NCBI RefSeq assembly: GCF_003703975.1 | Contig: NZ_QTJY01000017.1 | Location: forward strand, 1 to 64,000 | Length of the DNA stretch: 64,000 bases | Direction of reading: 5' to 3' | Source of the DNA: Larkinella soli | GTDB lineage: Bacteria; Bacteroidota; Bacteroidia; Cytophagales; Spirosomataceae | Part shown: one piece after another, positions 27,640 to 35,823 of the stretch | Layout: every line of letters starts with the position of its first letter | Numbering within the stretch: position 1 is the first letter of the stretch | The notes under the pieces: model-generated | What the model was told of the DNA's origin: nothing | The model's input: the letters and a program-made list of their open reading frames with translations, nothing else | The model's database searches: none | Translations under genes and position numbers: made by a program

Positions 27640-28263
27640 ATAGCAGGTAGAAAATGATGTATTCCGCCCTAAAAAGCGTCTGCTTCCAAGACAAGTAAAA
27701 GTATGTAAAGGAATCCCTATATAACTTATAAAAAAATTAAAATATTAAACATTAATCATTTATAAAATTGAATTTTCTCAATTCACGACATGAGCGTCAT
27801 GTCTATTAATGAAAGGCATGATGGAATGGGAGCAGGAAGGCGGAATGGGCGGGCCTTCCCGTTCGATCGGATTTTAAGGCTAAACCAGGCCGTTCGATTA
27901 ATTAATACGGGCTTTTTGCCTACTTAAGTATTCCCTGAAGAGGAACCACTTTCTTCTGTAAGTAGATCCGACAGCCTGATTGTTGGAGGCAATGTCCGGT
28001 CAATCTAATTCGCCAGATGAACGATAGGGGTATTTCCATTCACAAAACATCCTGATTTGTTCAATGGAATCATAAAAAAGTTCAATCTTCATAGGTGATT
28101 CTACTTAAAGTCAAGCAAAGTATTTACTCGTTTGCTCGATAGAATTACTTAACTCCAAATTGGAAATTAGAAATCTTCCTGCCAATTTCAGGAAGAAGCT
28201 ATTTCAGGTCCAACCATACAGTGGAGACTGAAAACAGGCCCGGATCACCAGAACTACACTCAA
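27640..28263. other. Divergent promoter region of the polysaccharide locus
   Basis: This region separates the Wza-like gene (minus) from the orphan GT2 gene (plus). It is AT-rich near 27715-27780 and holds no supported gene. TACTTTTA on the minus strand (about 27697-27704) is a partial match to the -7 box, without a clear -33 TTG. No JUMPstart-like element was recognised. Confidence 0.35.
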
Positions 28264-29187
28264 ATGACTTCCACAGTAGCGGCCGTTGTAGTCACCTACA
28301 ATCGTCTGGAATTGTTAAAAGTTTGTATCGAAGCTCTTCATCGGCAAACCCGCCTGCCGGAAGCGATCCTGGTGGTGAACAACGGGAGCACAGACGGCAC
28401 GGAACAATGGCTGGAGAGGCAATCCGGACTGCTGGTCTTTCATCAGACCAATTCCGGTGGGGCAGGAGGCTTCCACCGGGGAATGATCGAAGCCTGCAAG
28501 CGGGGCTATGACTGGGTTTGGGTTATGGATGACGACGGGTTTCCTCACCCGCAGTCCCTTGCTAAATTAATGGCGTTTCCCAGGATGGGTCCTTGCATCC
28601 TTAATTCTCTGGTCGTGGCGAAAGAGAATCCAACCCGCCTGGCCTTTTCCCTGCGGTTCAATGATCACCTGATAACGACCCTGGAAGAAATTGAAGGTCT
28701 AAACGCCGTTTTCGGATCGATCAACCCGTTTAATGGGACATTGATTGCCCGGGAGGTATTCGGAAAGATCGGCTACCCCCTGAAAGAGATGTTCATCTGG
28801 GGAGATGAGACCGAGTTCTGTCTGCGGGCGCTCCATAACGGATTCCCGCTGATCACCGTGACAGACAGTCTGTTTTCCCATCCCAGTGCCAAGGAAGTAG
28901 TCAATCAGGACTGGAATCCGGAGATTATCTGGCGGAAATATTACGGGTTCCGCAACCATTCTCTCCTTTTAAGAAGCAGTCGGACCAGGCTTTATAAGCT
29001 TCAATATACAAAGTATATGATCAATGAACTGATTCAAATCTATAAATATCAGAAGTCGATGAAGCGGGTTAAATTTCTGGTAGCCCTGGAAGCGTACCTG
29101 GACGCGCTGACAAATAACTTTAATAAAAAGCCATATCACATCAGATCAATAAGCCGGATTATTTCTTCTCGTCCTAAAATAAACTAG
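28264..29187 (+). CDS. Orphan family 2 glycosyltransferase, galactofuranosyltransferase-like
   Basis: This 307-residue GT2 enzyme has VAAVVVTYNRLELLKVC, VVNNGSTDGTEQWL and the metal-binding VWVMDDDGFP (about 88-97). The HQTNSGGAGGFHRGM segment marks it as a paralogue of the enzyme at 19342. It is transcribed away from the main operon and stands alone. It may act in the same pathway or be a leftover of a former larger locus. The start ATG at 28264 gives a complete GT2 N-terminus. Confidence 0.85.
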   Translation: MTSTVAAVVVTYNRLELLKVCIEALHRQTRLPEAILVVNNGSTDGTEQWLERQSGLLVFHQTNSGGAGGFHRGMIEACKRGYDWVWVMDDDGFPHPQSLAKLMAFPRMGPCILNSLVVAKENPTRLAFSLRFNDHLITTLEEIEGLNAVFGSINPFNGTLIAREVFGKIGYPLKEMFIWGDETEFCLRALHNGFPLITVTDSLFSHPSAKEVVNQDWNPEIIWRKYYGFRNHSLLLRSSRTRLYKLQYTKYMINELIQIYKYQKSMKRVKFLVALEAYLDALTNNFNKKPYHIRSISRIISSRPKIN

Positions 29188-29410
29188 GCAATTTTATTCT
29201 TGACTGACCCATTTCGTGGTTGTGGTGGCGAAACCGCACGATACTGGCCCTCAGGCTGCTAAAGGTGCACACTAAACGTCAGTATGTATGAGCATTTAAC
29301 TCTTCGAGCGAAGACGCAACAAAGGCTTCAAGACGCCGATGAAAATCCCGGCCATGCTGCTTAACATCTTTGAGGACAATTCCGATGTTTGACAAGTCCT
29401 TTGAACATAA

Positions 29411-29466
29411 GAAAACCTTCCGGTTAGTTGTTCGCAACACTAAGCTCGGAAGGTTTTCGCTTTTTT
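29411..29466 (+). terminator. Large intrinsic terminator
   Basis: A perfect 12-bp inverted repeat (GAAAACCTTCCG at 29411-29422, CGGAAGGTTTTC at 29447-29458) encloses a smaller stem (TTAGTTGTT with AACACTAA) and is followed by GCTTTTTT. It lies 224 bp after the orphan GT2 gene on the same strand and likely ends its transcript. Confidence 0.7.
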
Positions 29467-29529
29467 GAATCACCTTAAATTTCGGGATGACTTATGTTTA
29501 TAGTCGGTTTGATAGGTATACCAACTTAG

Positions 29530-29793
29530 TTGCCTGACTGCATTTTTCTGGCCATCAACATGCCCCGCCTGGATGGATTGCAAACGCTGGTGCGAATCCG
29601 GACTCACCCCGCCACCCAATAGATTCCCACCTTCCTGTAGACCACCTCATCGCATGCCGCGGATCAGGAGCGGGGAAGACTGCTAGGCGCGACCTCCTTT
29701 TTTACAAAATTTCATCGACTTTACGACTACCAATTGCTGGCTCTCGCCTTCAAAGAGTTGTGGGCCGACACGTTAGGCAATCCGACCAAGTAA
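29530..29793 (+). pseudogene. Broken receiver-domain gene
   Basis: One frame reads as the second half of a CheY-like receiver: LPDCIFLAINMPRLDGLQTL, then RIRTHPAT, a stop, IPTF, a second stop, TTSSHAADQERGRLLGATSFFTKFHRLYDY, ending ALAFKELWAD. The phospho-acceptor Asp is replaced by Ala in FLAINMP and two in-frame stops (TAG near 29620 and 29638) interrupt it. The first half of the domain is missing. It is a dead relative of the receivers found elsewhere in the window. Confidence 0.7.
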
Positions 29794-29960
29794 GTGCTTC
29801 GAAAAAGGCAAGTCTGGTCTTATGGCAAGATGATATCCTGTCAGGAGCTGGGAAAATTATTCTGCCGATCACTCAATTCCTGTTCCATTTGCTCAGGAAG
29901 TGCTCCCTTTTTCTTTCCAAACGGTTAGTAAGGGAAGTTATATACGTAATTTAGTGGCCG

Positions 29961-30242
29961 ATGGGAAAGGGGTTGAATCTGTTGTCCTTTATTCTGATCA
30001 GTTATGTGGTTAGAGACGATCTGATTACGTGGTCGTGGTGGCAACCCTTCGTGCCTGAACCCTTGGTGGAAATCCTGGCTACCGTCACCGGATTGTTAAC
30101 CGGTGGCCTGGCCACAATGGGCATTTTTAGCTGGCTGGAGAGCCGGCATCCGGTCGAGGGGGTCAACCCGAAGATAATTATCCAGTCAGCAATGCCCTGG
30201 CGCAGGTCGAAGAATTGGGATAATAATTCTAAATTGTTTTAG
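29961..30242 (+). CDS. Possible small membrane protein
   Basis: This is a 93-residue frame with an ATG start. A hydrophobic stretch at the N-terminus (LLSFILISYVV) and a second at about 40-57 (ILATVTGLLTGGLATMGIF) would give two membrane segments. It ends 54 bp before a good terminator on the same strand. It has no recognisable family and lies among decayed genes, so it may be a remnant. Confidence 0.35.
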   Translation: MGKGLNLLSFILISYVVRDDLITWSWWQPFVPEPLVEILATVTGLLTGGLATMGIFSWLESRHPVEGVNPKIIIQSAMPWRRSKNWDNNSKLF

Positions 30243-30296
30243 CGATCATGAGGAGGGAAGTGGTTTTTACTCCACCTGATGAATTTAAAATGAAAC

Positions 30297-30327
30297 AGCC
30301 CGGCCATATGGGACCGGGTTTTGTTTT
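30297..30327 (+). terminator. GCCCGG-type terminator
   Basis: AGCCCGG (30297-30303) pairs with CCGGGTT (30314-30320) and is followed by TTGTTTT. It would end a transcript covering the small membrane-protein frame at 29961. Confidence 0.65.
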
Positions 30328-30480
30328 ACAGGAAGGCAAAGCGGTGGGAAAAGCAGGTAGATTTCCTTACCACTCAATAAAGGGAACTACCCATAGGCTC
30401 GAAGAATAGTCCGAAAGAAAAAGGGGGTAGTTACATCCCTATCATCTCCAACAAGGGTTTGAAAATTCCCGATCAACCTG

Positions 30481-30517
30481 AAAAGCCGGACTCAGTTGAG
30501 CCCCGGCTTTTTCTTTG
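30481..30517 (+). terminator. Intrinsic terminator
   Basis: AAAAGCCGG (30481-30489) pairs perfectly with CCGGCTTTT (30503-30511), followed by TTCTTT. No clear gene precedes it; it may be left over from a lost gene. Confidence 0.65.
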
Positions 30518-30597
30518 AATGGACTATAGATGCAGTTTACCTAACCTTTTTTCTGGCCATGCTTTCAGATGAATAATAGGTATCTAGATTTGTGAAA

Positions 30598-30958
30598 CTT
30601 CCTTCCATCCCCTCCTTTGTGCCTATCCGGGAGATTCTGTGGGTGGCGGGCCGGGGCAACTACTGTTGCTTTCATCTGGTGGATGGAGAGCGGGTACTTA
30701 CGGCGCGTCCTTCGATGGCAGGGCCATCTGACCTCATTTGTGCGGATCAGCAAGAAAGCCTTAATTAACCCCAACCACCATTCACGGCTAGAAAGGGAAA
30801 AATGTAGAAGTAAAGTTGTCCGGAGACTTGTTGCTGGCGGTTTCCCGTCGGAGAATTCCAGCGGTCATTCTGGCCTTACAGCCCCAAAAAACAGACTCAG
30901 TAGAATAAAAACAACCCAGCCTCAGGGCAACCGGGTTGTCAGTGATCACAAAAAATAA
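30598..30958 (+). pseudogene. Frameshifted LytTR domain
   Basis: Three frames in succession give consecutive pieces of a LytTR DNA-binding domain. Frame one (30598-30768) reads VPIREILWVAGRGNYCCFHL and DGERVLTARP. Frame two (about 30715-30800) reads LTSFVRISKKALINPNHHSR. Frame three (about 30797-30885) reads KLSGDLLLAVSRRRIPAV. In intact LytTR domains these follow one another, so at least two frameshifts have occurred. With the broken receiver at 29530 it marks a former regulator locus. Confidence 0.7.
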
Positions 30959-31195
30959 GGTTATTATGCCTAGGAGGTTAGAGCATATCCTATGCCAATA
31001 CAATAACTTGGTCCGAAACGGCCAATCTGGAATTCCTCTTTTTAACCTTGTAGGATAGACAGGTCAGGTCAATCGGGCCACGGGCTCCTCATTTCTTGAC
31101 AGTCTGATCGGTTTTCCTATTTTTATATGCTTCCCAGAAATTAAGACAGTGTAGGATTAGCCTCGAAAAGGTCTAATTTTAAATGTCACAGGAAA

Positions 31196-31240
31196 ATGAA
31201 AGCGTTCACCGAGAATCAGATTGTGGCCATCCTTAATCGG
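31196..31240 (+). pseudogene. IS3-family OrfA N-terminal remnant
   Basis: Fifteen codons from an ATG at 31196 read MKAFTENQIVAILNR, which matches the conserved first residues of IS3-family OrfA transposase subunits (FTESQIVAIL pattern). The similarity stops abruptly. Too short to be functional. Confidence 0.55.
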
Positions 31241-31255
31241 ACCAATTTCTATAAT

Positions 31256-31438
31256 CTAAACAATAGGGGGAGACAAATTTTTGTCATAATTACGGTCCTG
31301 CCGAACGCAAGCAAACATCCGTAAGACCAACTTGTTGCGAACATTATTGAGCACCAGCATGCGGTTCTTACCTTCACCTACCTTGCGCTCATAATAAGCT
31401 TTTAAGTGAGCACAGTGCTGGACAGCTGACATTGCTCA
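31256..31438 (-). pseudogene. IS110-family transposase C-terminal remnant
   Basis: A minus-strand frame ending at the TAG at 31256-31258 reads HCAHLKAYYERKVGEGKNRM followed by LVLNNVRNKLVLRMFACVRQ. This is the conserved C-terminal end of IS110/IS1111-type DEDD transposases, where a Lys/Arg-rich helix precedes the LNxVRNKL motif. Upstream catalytic parts are absent. Confidence 0.7.
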
Positions 31439-31601
31439 AAAGTGCAATAGGACTTGACCTTTTTGTTAGCTAAGTGAATGACCTGGGGTCGGCCTCTTTA
31501 AATAAAACCATATTAGCAAATTTTGAAATTTGTGGTGTCCCTTGTGGTGACCCTAATAAGAAAAGCCACTCAAGGTGCACCTTAAGTATTTGATTTTCAA
31601 G

Positions 31602-31648
31602 TGACCCCGGACAGGTTCGAACTGTCGGCCCACTGATTAAGAGTCAGT
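31602..31648 (-). other. attR-like: 3' fragment of tRNA-Lys(CTT): attachment site of the phage-like element
   Basis: Read on the minus strand, this stretch gives an intact anticodon arm (CTGA-CTCTTAA-TCAG, anticodon CTT), variable loop, T-arm (GACAG-TTCGAAC-CTGTC) and the 3' acceptor strand CGGGGTC. The 5' acceptor strand and a normal D-arm are missing. A duplicated 3' tRNA half beside an integrase gene is the standard trace of integration into a tRNA gene. By this polarity the element lies to the right and the intact tRNA-Lys should be at its far end. I did not find that copy in the window. Confidence 0.7.
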
Positions 31649-31810
31649 ATTACATCAGTTACCACCCTTTACCTCTTTTTACTAATAATTCACCAAATAG
31701 CTAAAAATAAGAGCTTTCTATCCTTATCTTTACTTTGTCTATTACTACTGTTTGGGAGGTTTTACTAAATTCGTGTATCAAATTGTGTAGCAAGGTCTGA
31801 TACACCCTGA

Positions 31811-33073
31811 ATGAAACTACCCTCCGCCACTGCCGCCGTCGTCCTGGATACCCGCCGTGAAAAAGCCGATGGCTCCTACCCTCTCAAGCTTCGGATCACC
31901 TACCAGCGCCTGCGCAAATATTACAGTATCGGCATGGACCTAACCGAGGCTACCTGGAAAGACGTCGAGGACAAAGCCAAAACCCGCCGTGACCTTCGGG
32001 AAATCAGAGAACGCATCACCGATTTTGAAAAGCGGGCTGAAAAAGTAATCAAGGGCATGGAAGTCTTTTCTTTCGATGGCTTTGAGAGTCTATACTTTAG
32101 AAGTGAAACCGAAGACGCCAGACAGGCGGCCCTTCGCAATGACCTTGCCCATGCATTTACCACCCACATTAAGAGCCTGGACGCCGAAGGCCGGCGGGCA
32201 ACGGCCGAGTCTTACGGCAATGCTCTTTCCTCGCTGACCTCCTACCGTAAGCGCCTGAAGCTTCCGGACATCACGGTCGACTTTCTGAAGGGCTACGAAA
32301 AGTACATGATTCTGGAAGGCCGGTCGGCAACCACCATCGGCATTTACCTCCGTGCTTTAAGGGCCATCATCAACCAGGCCATTGACCAAGGTGTTCTAAC
32401 TCCAAAACAGTACCCTTTTGGCAAGAATAGGTACCAGATTCCCGGAGGCCGAAACATCAAAAAGGCATTAACCCTGACCGAGGTGGAGAGACTGTTCCAC
32501 TACCCTGCCCTTCCCGGTAGCCCGGAAGACAAGGCCCGGGACTTCTGGGTATTTTCCTACCTGTGCAACGGCATCAACTTAAAAGACATCTGCCGGCTCA
32601 AATGGAAAGACATTGACGGGGACCGGATCGTATTTATCCGGGCCAAAACGGCTCGCAGTACCAAGGGCAAACAAAAGGCGGTAGTGGCCATTTTGACCGA
32701 TCCAGCGAAAGAGATTATTGAGAAGTGGGGCAACACCGAGAAACGCCCTGAAAGCTATGTATTCCCCATCCTTTCCCCAGGAATAACCCCAAAGCGGGAA
32801 AGAGAGTTGATTCAGTACATGAATAAGTATCTGAATAAGTACATGAAGCGTATTGCCTCCTCGCTGGGCATTGAGAAGCCGGTGACGACGTATTATGCCC
32901 GGCATAGCTTCGCCACCGTCATGAAGCGTTCAGGGGCTCCTATTGAGTTCATTTCCGAGAGTCTTGGACACAATGACCTAAAGACGACTGACAACTACCT
33001 CGATAGCTTTGAGGATGATGTCAAACGGGAGTACACGAAGGCACTACTCAATTTTGGAAAAAAGGAAAAGTAA
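31811..33073 (+). CDS. int: Tyrosine recombinase/integrase
   Basis: This 420-residue protein has an N-terminal Arm-type DNA-binding part (about 1-60), a SAM-like core-binding region (about 105-205), and a catalytic domain (about 215-415). In the catalytic part NGINLKDICRLKWKDI matches box I of Bacteroidota element integrases, YYARHSFATV carries the conserved Arg-His pair, and LGHNDLKTTDNYL ends with the nucleophilic Tyr. It should insert and excise the element at the tRNA-Lys fragment 160 bp upstream. A large terminator follows. Confidence 0.93.
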   Translation: MKLPSATAAVVLDTRREKADGSYPLKLRITYQRLRKYYSIGMDLTEATWKDVEDKAKTRRDLREIRERITDFEKRAEKVIKGMEVFSFDGFESLYFRSETEDARQAALRNDLAHAFTTHIKSLDAEGRRATAESYGNALSSLTSYRKRLKLPDITVDFLKGYEKYMILEGRSATTIGIYLRALRAIINQAIDQGVLTPKQYPFGKNRYQIPGGRNIKKALTLTEVERLFHYPALPGSPEDKARDFWVFSYLCNGINLKDICRLKWKDIDGDRIVFIRAKTARSTKGKQKAVVAILTDPAKEIIEKWGNTEKRPESYVFPILSPGITPKRERELIQYMNKYLNKYMKRIASSLGIEKPVTTYYARHSFATVMKRSGAPIEFISESLGHNDLKTTDNYLDSFEDDVKREYTKALLNFGKKEK

Positions 33074-33187
33074 AAATTTCTTGCTTTAACTAATTAAAAA
33101 TACTATTATTGCATTAGGCACATATGTGGTAGACAGACAATATAGTCTATTTAGCAGCCTGAAAGCATTAGTTATCAAACATTTCGG

Positions 33188-33254
33188 CTAAGGGGCAGTC
33201 GGATGGGTGATTCAACTTAGGTTGATCTCCTGTCGGCTGCTCCTTAGCTTTTTT
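33188..33254 (+). terminator. Very long bipartite hairpin ending the integrase transcript
   Basis: An outer stem of about 16 bp pairs CTAAGGGGCAGTCGG (from 33188) with GTCGGCTGCTCCTTAG (to 33247). A separate inner stem pairs GATTCAAC with GTTGATC. A TTTTTT run follows at 33249-33254. It is a strong terminator that insulates the integrase from the following early operon; its size allows an additional role. Confidence 0.8.
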
Positions 33255-33313
33255 GGCTTACAGGCAGGGTACAACCAGCTTTCCAAATCATTTTTCATTT
33301 AATCCATTCTTCA

Positions 33314-33709
33314 ATGGAAGCTAAAACGAAAAATGGGTCGGAACAGCCGCCCGTCTCCTGGGATCTCATCCCAACCATCATTTACAAGCAGAGTCAACAA
33401 ATCTCCGCTCTGACTGAAGAAATCACCTCCCTAAAAGAGCTGATTCAATCTCCCACTAAGCCCCATAAGCAGGATATAGGAGGTGTGGAGATTTTCTGCG
33501 AAGTGACCGGCCTCGCCAGGCAGACCGCCTACAATCTTACCGCAAAAGGCAGGGTTCCCCACAGTAAGGTCGCTGGTCGCCTATGGTTTTCCCGAACCGA
33601 ATTGATCCAATGGCTTCAATCGGGAAAACAAAAAACTAGTGCTGAAATTGGGGACGAAGTTGACAGCTACTTAGGTTCCCGGCGCAGAGGAGGGCGCAAA
33701 GCAGCATGA
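33314..33709 (+). CDS. Excisionase-like HTH protein
   Basis: This 131-residue protein has an N-terminal helical segment (QQISALTEEITSLKELI, about 29-45) likely to form a coiled coil. An HTH_17/excisionase domain follows (about 58-103: VEIFCEVTGLARQTAYNLTA, then RVPHSKVAGRLWFSRTELIQ). It matches the architecture of the protein at 302. Its place between integrase and replication genes suggests a directionality factor or early regulator. The basic C-terminus overlaps the nuclease gene by 4 nt (ATGA). Confidence 0.78.
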   Translation: MEAKTKNGSEQPPVSWDLIPTIIYKQSQQISALTEEITSLKELIQSPTKPHKQDIGGVEIFCEVTGLARQTAYNLTAKGRVPHSKVAGRLWFSRTELIQWLQSGKQKTSAEIGDEVDSYLGSRRRGGRKAA

Positions 33710-34152
33710 CCTCCCACTATTATCCTTCCCCCGAAAAACAATTGGCTGACCGGCTGTGGCAGCAAAAGCGGGAGCGATTCCCCAGCCTTCCGGATTACGG
33801 CATCCCCCGACCTATCATTAAGACCAACACCACCAATGGGCTGACCAGGGCTATCCTTCAGACCTTCGAGGCATTTGGCTTCTACGTGACACGGGTCCAA
33901 TCACAGGGCCAATATGATCCCAGGACCAAACGGTTCCGGGCAGGGCAGACCAAACGGGGCACCGCAGACCTCCATGGGGTTATTAACGGCCAGCATGTCA
34001 GTATCGAGATCAAATTTGGTAAGGACCGGATGAGCGATGCCCAGCGGAAGACGCAGCAGCAGATCGAGCAATCCGGCGGGATCTATTACGTGGCTCGTGA
34101 CTTCGCCAGTTTCTGGACCTGGTTTCACTCCTTATTGCCTTCCCATCCATGA
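33706..34152 (+). CDS. VRR-NUC domain nuclease
   Basis: This 148-residue protein matches the small phage VRR-NUC fold of the PD-(D/E)xK superfamily. The motif G-T-A-D-L-H-G (85-91) supplies the active-site Asp, and E101-x-K103 in VSIEIKFGK the Glu and Lys. A downstream helix QRKTQQQIEQSGG and a final beta strand (YYVARDF) also fit. Such nucleases cut structured DNA during phage replication or recombination. Both ends overlap neighbours with ATGA. Confidence 0.85.
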   Translation: MTSHYYPSPEKQLADRLWQQKRERFPSLPDYGIPRPIIKTNTTNGLTRAILQTFEAFGFYVTRVQSQGQYDPRTKRFRAGQTKRGTADLHGVINGQHVSIEIKFGKDRMSDAQRKTQQQIEQSGGIYYVARDFASFWTWFHSLLPSHP

Positions 34153-34415
34153 TCATCGACCATCCAACCCCGCAAGAAGTAGCTCTGATTCAGCAGGCGC
34201 AGCAGAGACGATGGGCGATCCTCAATGCAAAGCCCTATTGGTCCGAGGACGATTTTGAGGAAGCCCTCCACTGCCACAATACCTGGCTTCCGGAAGCAAA
34301 GTCCTGGAACTTCTCCCTTCAGACCCTGGAGATGCTGGCTTTTGACCCAAGGACCCCCGACTCGAAGGCTCACACGCTTCAGCAGCTAATCACTCAGTTT
34401 CGTCAGCCATCATGA
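34149..34415 (+). CDS. Small hypothetical phage protein
   Basis: This is an 88-residue, mostly helical, Trp- and Gln-rich protein of no recognised family. It is translationally coupled to the nuclease gene (ATGA at 34149) and to a 20-codon frame after it (ATGA at 34412), so it is very likely translated. It probably assists early replication. Confidence 0.6.
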   Translation: MIIDHPTPQEVALIQQAQQRRWAILNAKPYWSEDDFEEALHCHNTWLPEAKSWNFSLQTLEMLAFDPRTPDSKAHTLQQLITQFRQPS

Positions 34416-34474
34416 AACAGGGCGCCATGCACCACCATGAACGCCCTGCGTTAAAATCCCGCAATAATGTCTGA
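34412..34474 (+). CDS. 20-aa bridging frame in the early operon
   Basis: An ATG overlapping the previous stop (ATGA) opens 20 codons rich in His and Arg. It ends in an ATGTCTGA overlap with the ATPase start at 34467. It makes the translational chain continuous and may act only as a coupling device. The region also contains an AGGGCG/CGCCCT hairpin. Confidence 0.35.
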   Translation: MKQGAMHHHERPALKSRNNV

Positions 34475-35708
34475 ATATCACAAAGATACGCAGGAACCGC
34501 CCATTTTCGGCATGTCCGACGAAGATTTAGGAGATATTCCCAACTTCGAATTCACCAGCGAGGGATGGAAACAAAACGGCAAGGAGAAAGCTGGTCAGAG
34601 TATCGACTACGAAGCTCTTAAAAAAGCGTTTCGAGTCTTACCCGACGAGGATTTGCCCCCAGATCAGGTGTGCCTCAGCATCCAGCACAACGACCAGACC
34701 AGCACCTTTGGGACATTGGGCAACTTCTCGGCCGTAATTGGAAAGCCCAAGGCAAAAAAGACATTTTCAATCACGGCGGCGGTAGCCGCTGCTCTAAGCA
34801 GTGAAAAGATCCTACGTTTCACCGGCTCTCTACCACCTGAAAAAAGGGTTGTTATTCATCTGGACATGGAACAGTCCCGCTTTCACGTTTTGCGAGTGGT
34901 TAAACGGATCTGCCGGCTGGCCGGTCAGGAAATGCCGGAAAACCTCCACGTTTATTCCCTCCGTTCGCTTAGTACCGAACAACGTCTGGCACTGACCAAA
35001 TGGCTGATCTATAACACGCCTAATCTTGGCCTCGTCGTCATCGACGGCATCCGGGATCTGGTCGTCGACATCAATGATAATGCAGAATCTACCGCCCGAG
35101 TCGATGACCTGCTTCGGTGGACCTATGATCTGAACATTCATCTCATGGTCATCATTCACCAGAATAAGGGAAATGACATGATTCGGGGGGTTCTCGGAAC
35201 TGAGATTCAAAACAAATCCGAAACAGTCGTGTCCGTCGCCCTCGATCCCAATGACAAATCCATTTCCATCGTGAAGCCAGAATATTGCCGGGATAAGGAA
35301 TTTGAAGAGTTTGCATTTCAAATCGATGAATATGGTTTACCAAAACTGGTAAGTGATTGGGAGCCGGAACAGAAAGGTTCAGGCAAGAAAAACGGAAGAA
35401 GCGATGAGGAACCCAAAGCTCCGAGGTCCTTTGGTCCTTCCAACTTGGAGAGCCCTATTCATCAGCTGATCGTCTGGAGGGCTTTTCAAAACGTAGAACC
35501 TGGCAAACACGCAGCTACCAAGTTTCGCATCAAAGAGGCTGCGGCCTACTATGGGTATTCTTTCGGGGACAACAAGGCCGTCGAGTTTTTGACCTACTAC
35601 CTCGACTGCGGGCTGATCCGTAAGGAAGGCCAGACCTACCACCTCAACCTACCTCCGCAAGGTGATCAGGTTGATCCAATTATCCCCACTGAAAGTACAT
35701 TACTTTAA
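34467..35708 (+). CDS. RepA/KaiC-like P-loop ATPase, probable replicative helicase
   Basis: This 413-residue protein carries a RecA-fold ATPase (about 70-290). The Walker A is GKPKAKKTF (92-100), an atypical form also seen in RepA-type mobile-element helicases. The Walker B is GLVVIDG with D193, followed by RDLV. A sensor-like HLMVIIHQNKG segment lies near 230. The C-terminal ~90 residues form a winged-helix-like region (AATKFRIKEAAAYYGYSFGD). Together with the primase it would form the element's replication unit. A kinase role is unlikely. Confidence 0.78.
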   Translation: MSEYHKDTQEPPIFGMSDEDLGDIPNFEFTSEGWKQNGKEKAGQSIDYEALKKAFRVLPDEDLPPDQVCLSIQHNDQTSTFGTLGNFSAVIGKPKAKKTFSITAAVAAALSSEKILRFTGSLPPEKRVVIHLDMEQSRFHVLRVVKRICRLAGQEMPENLHVYSLRSLSTEQRLALTKWLIYNTPNLGLVVIDGIRDLVVDINDNAESTARVDDLLRWTYDLNIHLMVIIHQNKGNDMIRGVLGTEIQNKSETVVSVALDPNDKSISIVKPEYCRDKEFEEFAFQIDEYGLPKLVSDWEPEQKGSGKKNGRSDEEPKAPRSFGPSNLESPIHQLIVWRAFQNVEPGKHAATKFRIKEAAAYYGYSFGDNKAVEFLTYYLDCGLIRKEGQTYHLNLPPQGDQVDPIIPTESTLL

Positions 35709-35717
35709 CTGCTTTAA

Positions 35718-35791
35718 CACCCCCCTTATAGGGGGGGGTGATTAAAGTATTAAAGTACTTTAAAGTGGGGCCGTCTAAAGTACTTTAAAGT
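35718..35791. repeat. G/C hairpin and two 16-bp direct repeats upstream of the primase
   Basis: CACCCCCC (35718-35725) pairs with GGGGGGTG (35733-35740). TAAAGTACTTTAAAGT occurs twice, at 35751-35766 and 35776-35791, 25 bp apart start to start. Each repeat contains the palindrome AAAGTACTTT. A partial copy (TAAAGTAT) precedes at 35743. The layout is iteron- or operator-like and lies between helicase and primase genes, a likely origin or control site. Confidence 0.7.
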
Positions 35792-35823
35792 AATTCACTT
35801 CACTTAAAGCACTTGCCAGAACT

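Noticed and set aside
29279-29473. 64-codon minus-strand frame
   Set aside because: It contains the large terminator hairpin at 29411-29466 and matches no family I recognise; possibly a mobile-element scrap, but not supportable.
31602-31690. Functional tRNA-Lys gene
   Set aside because: The 5' acceptor strand does not pair with CGGGGTC and the D-arm is not normal, so only the 3' half is present.
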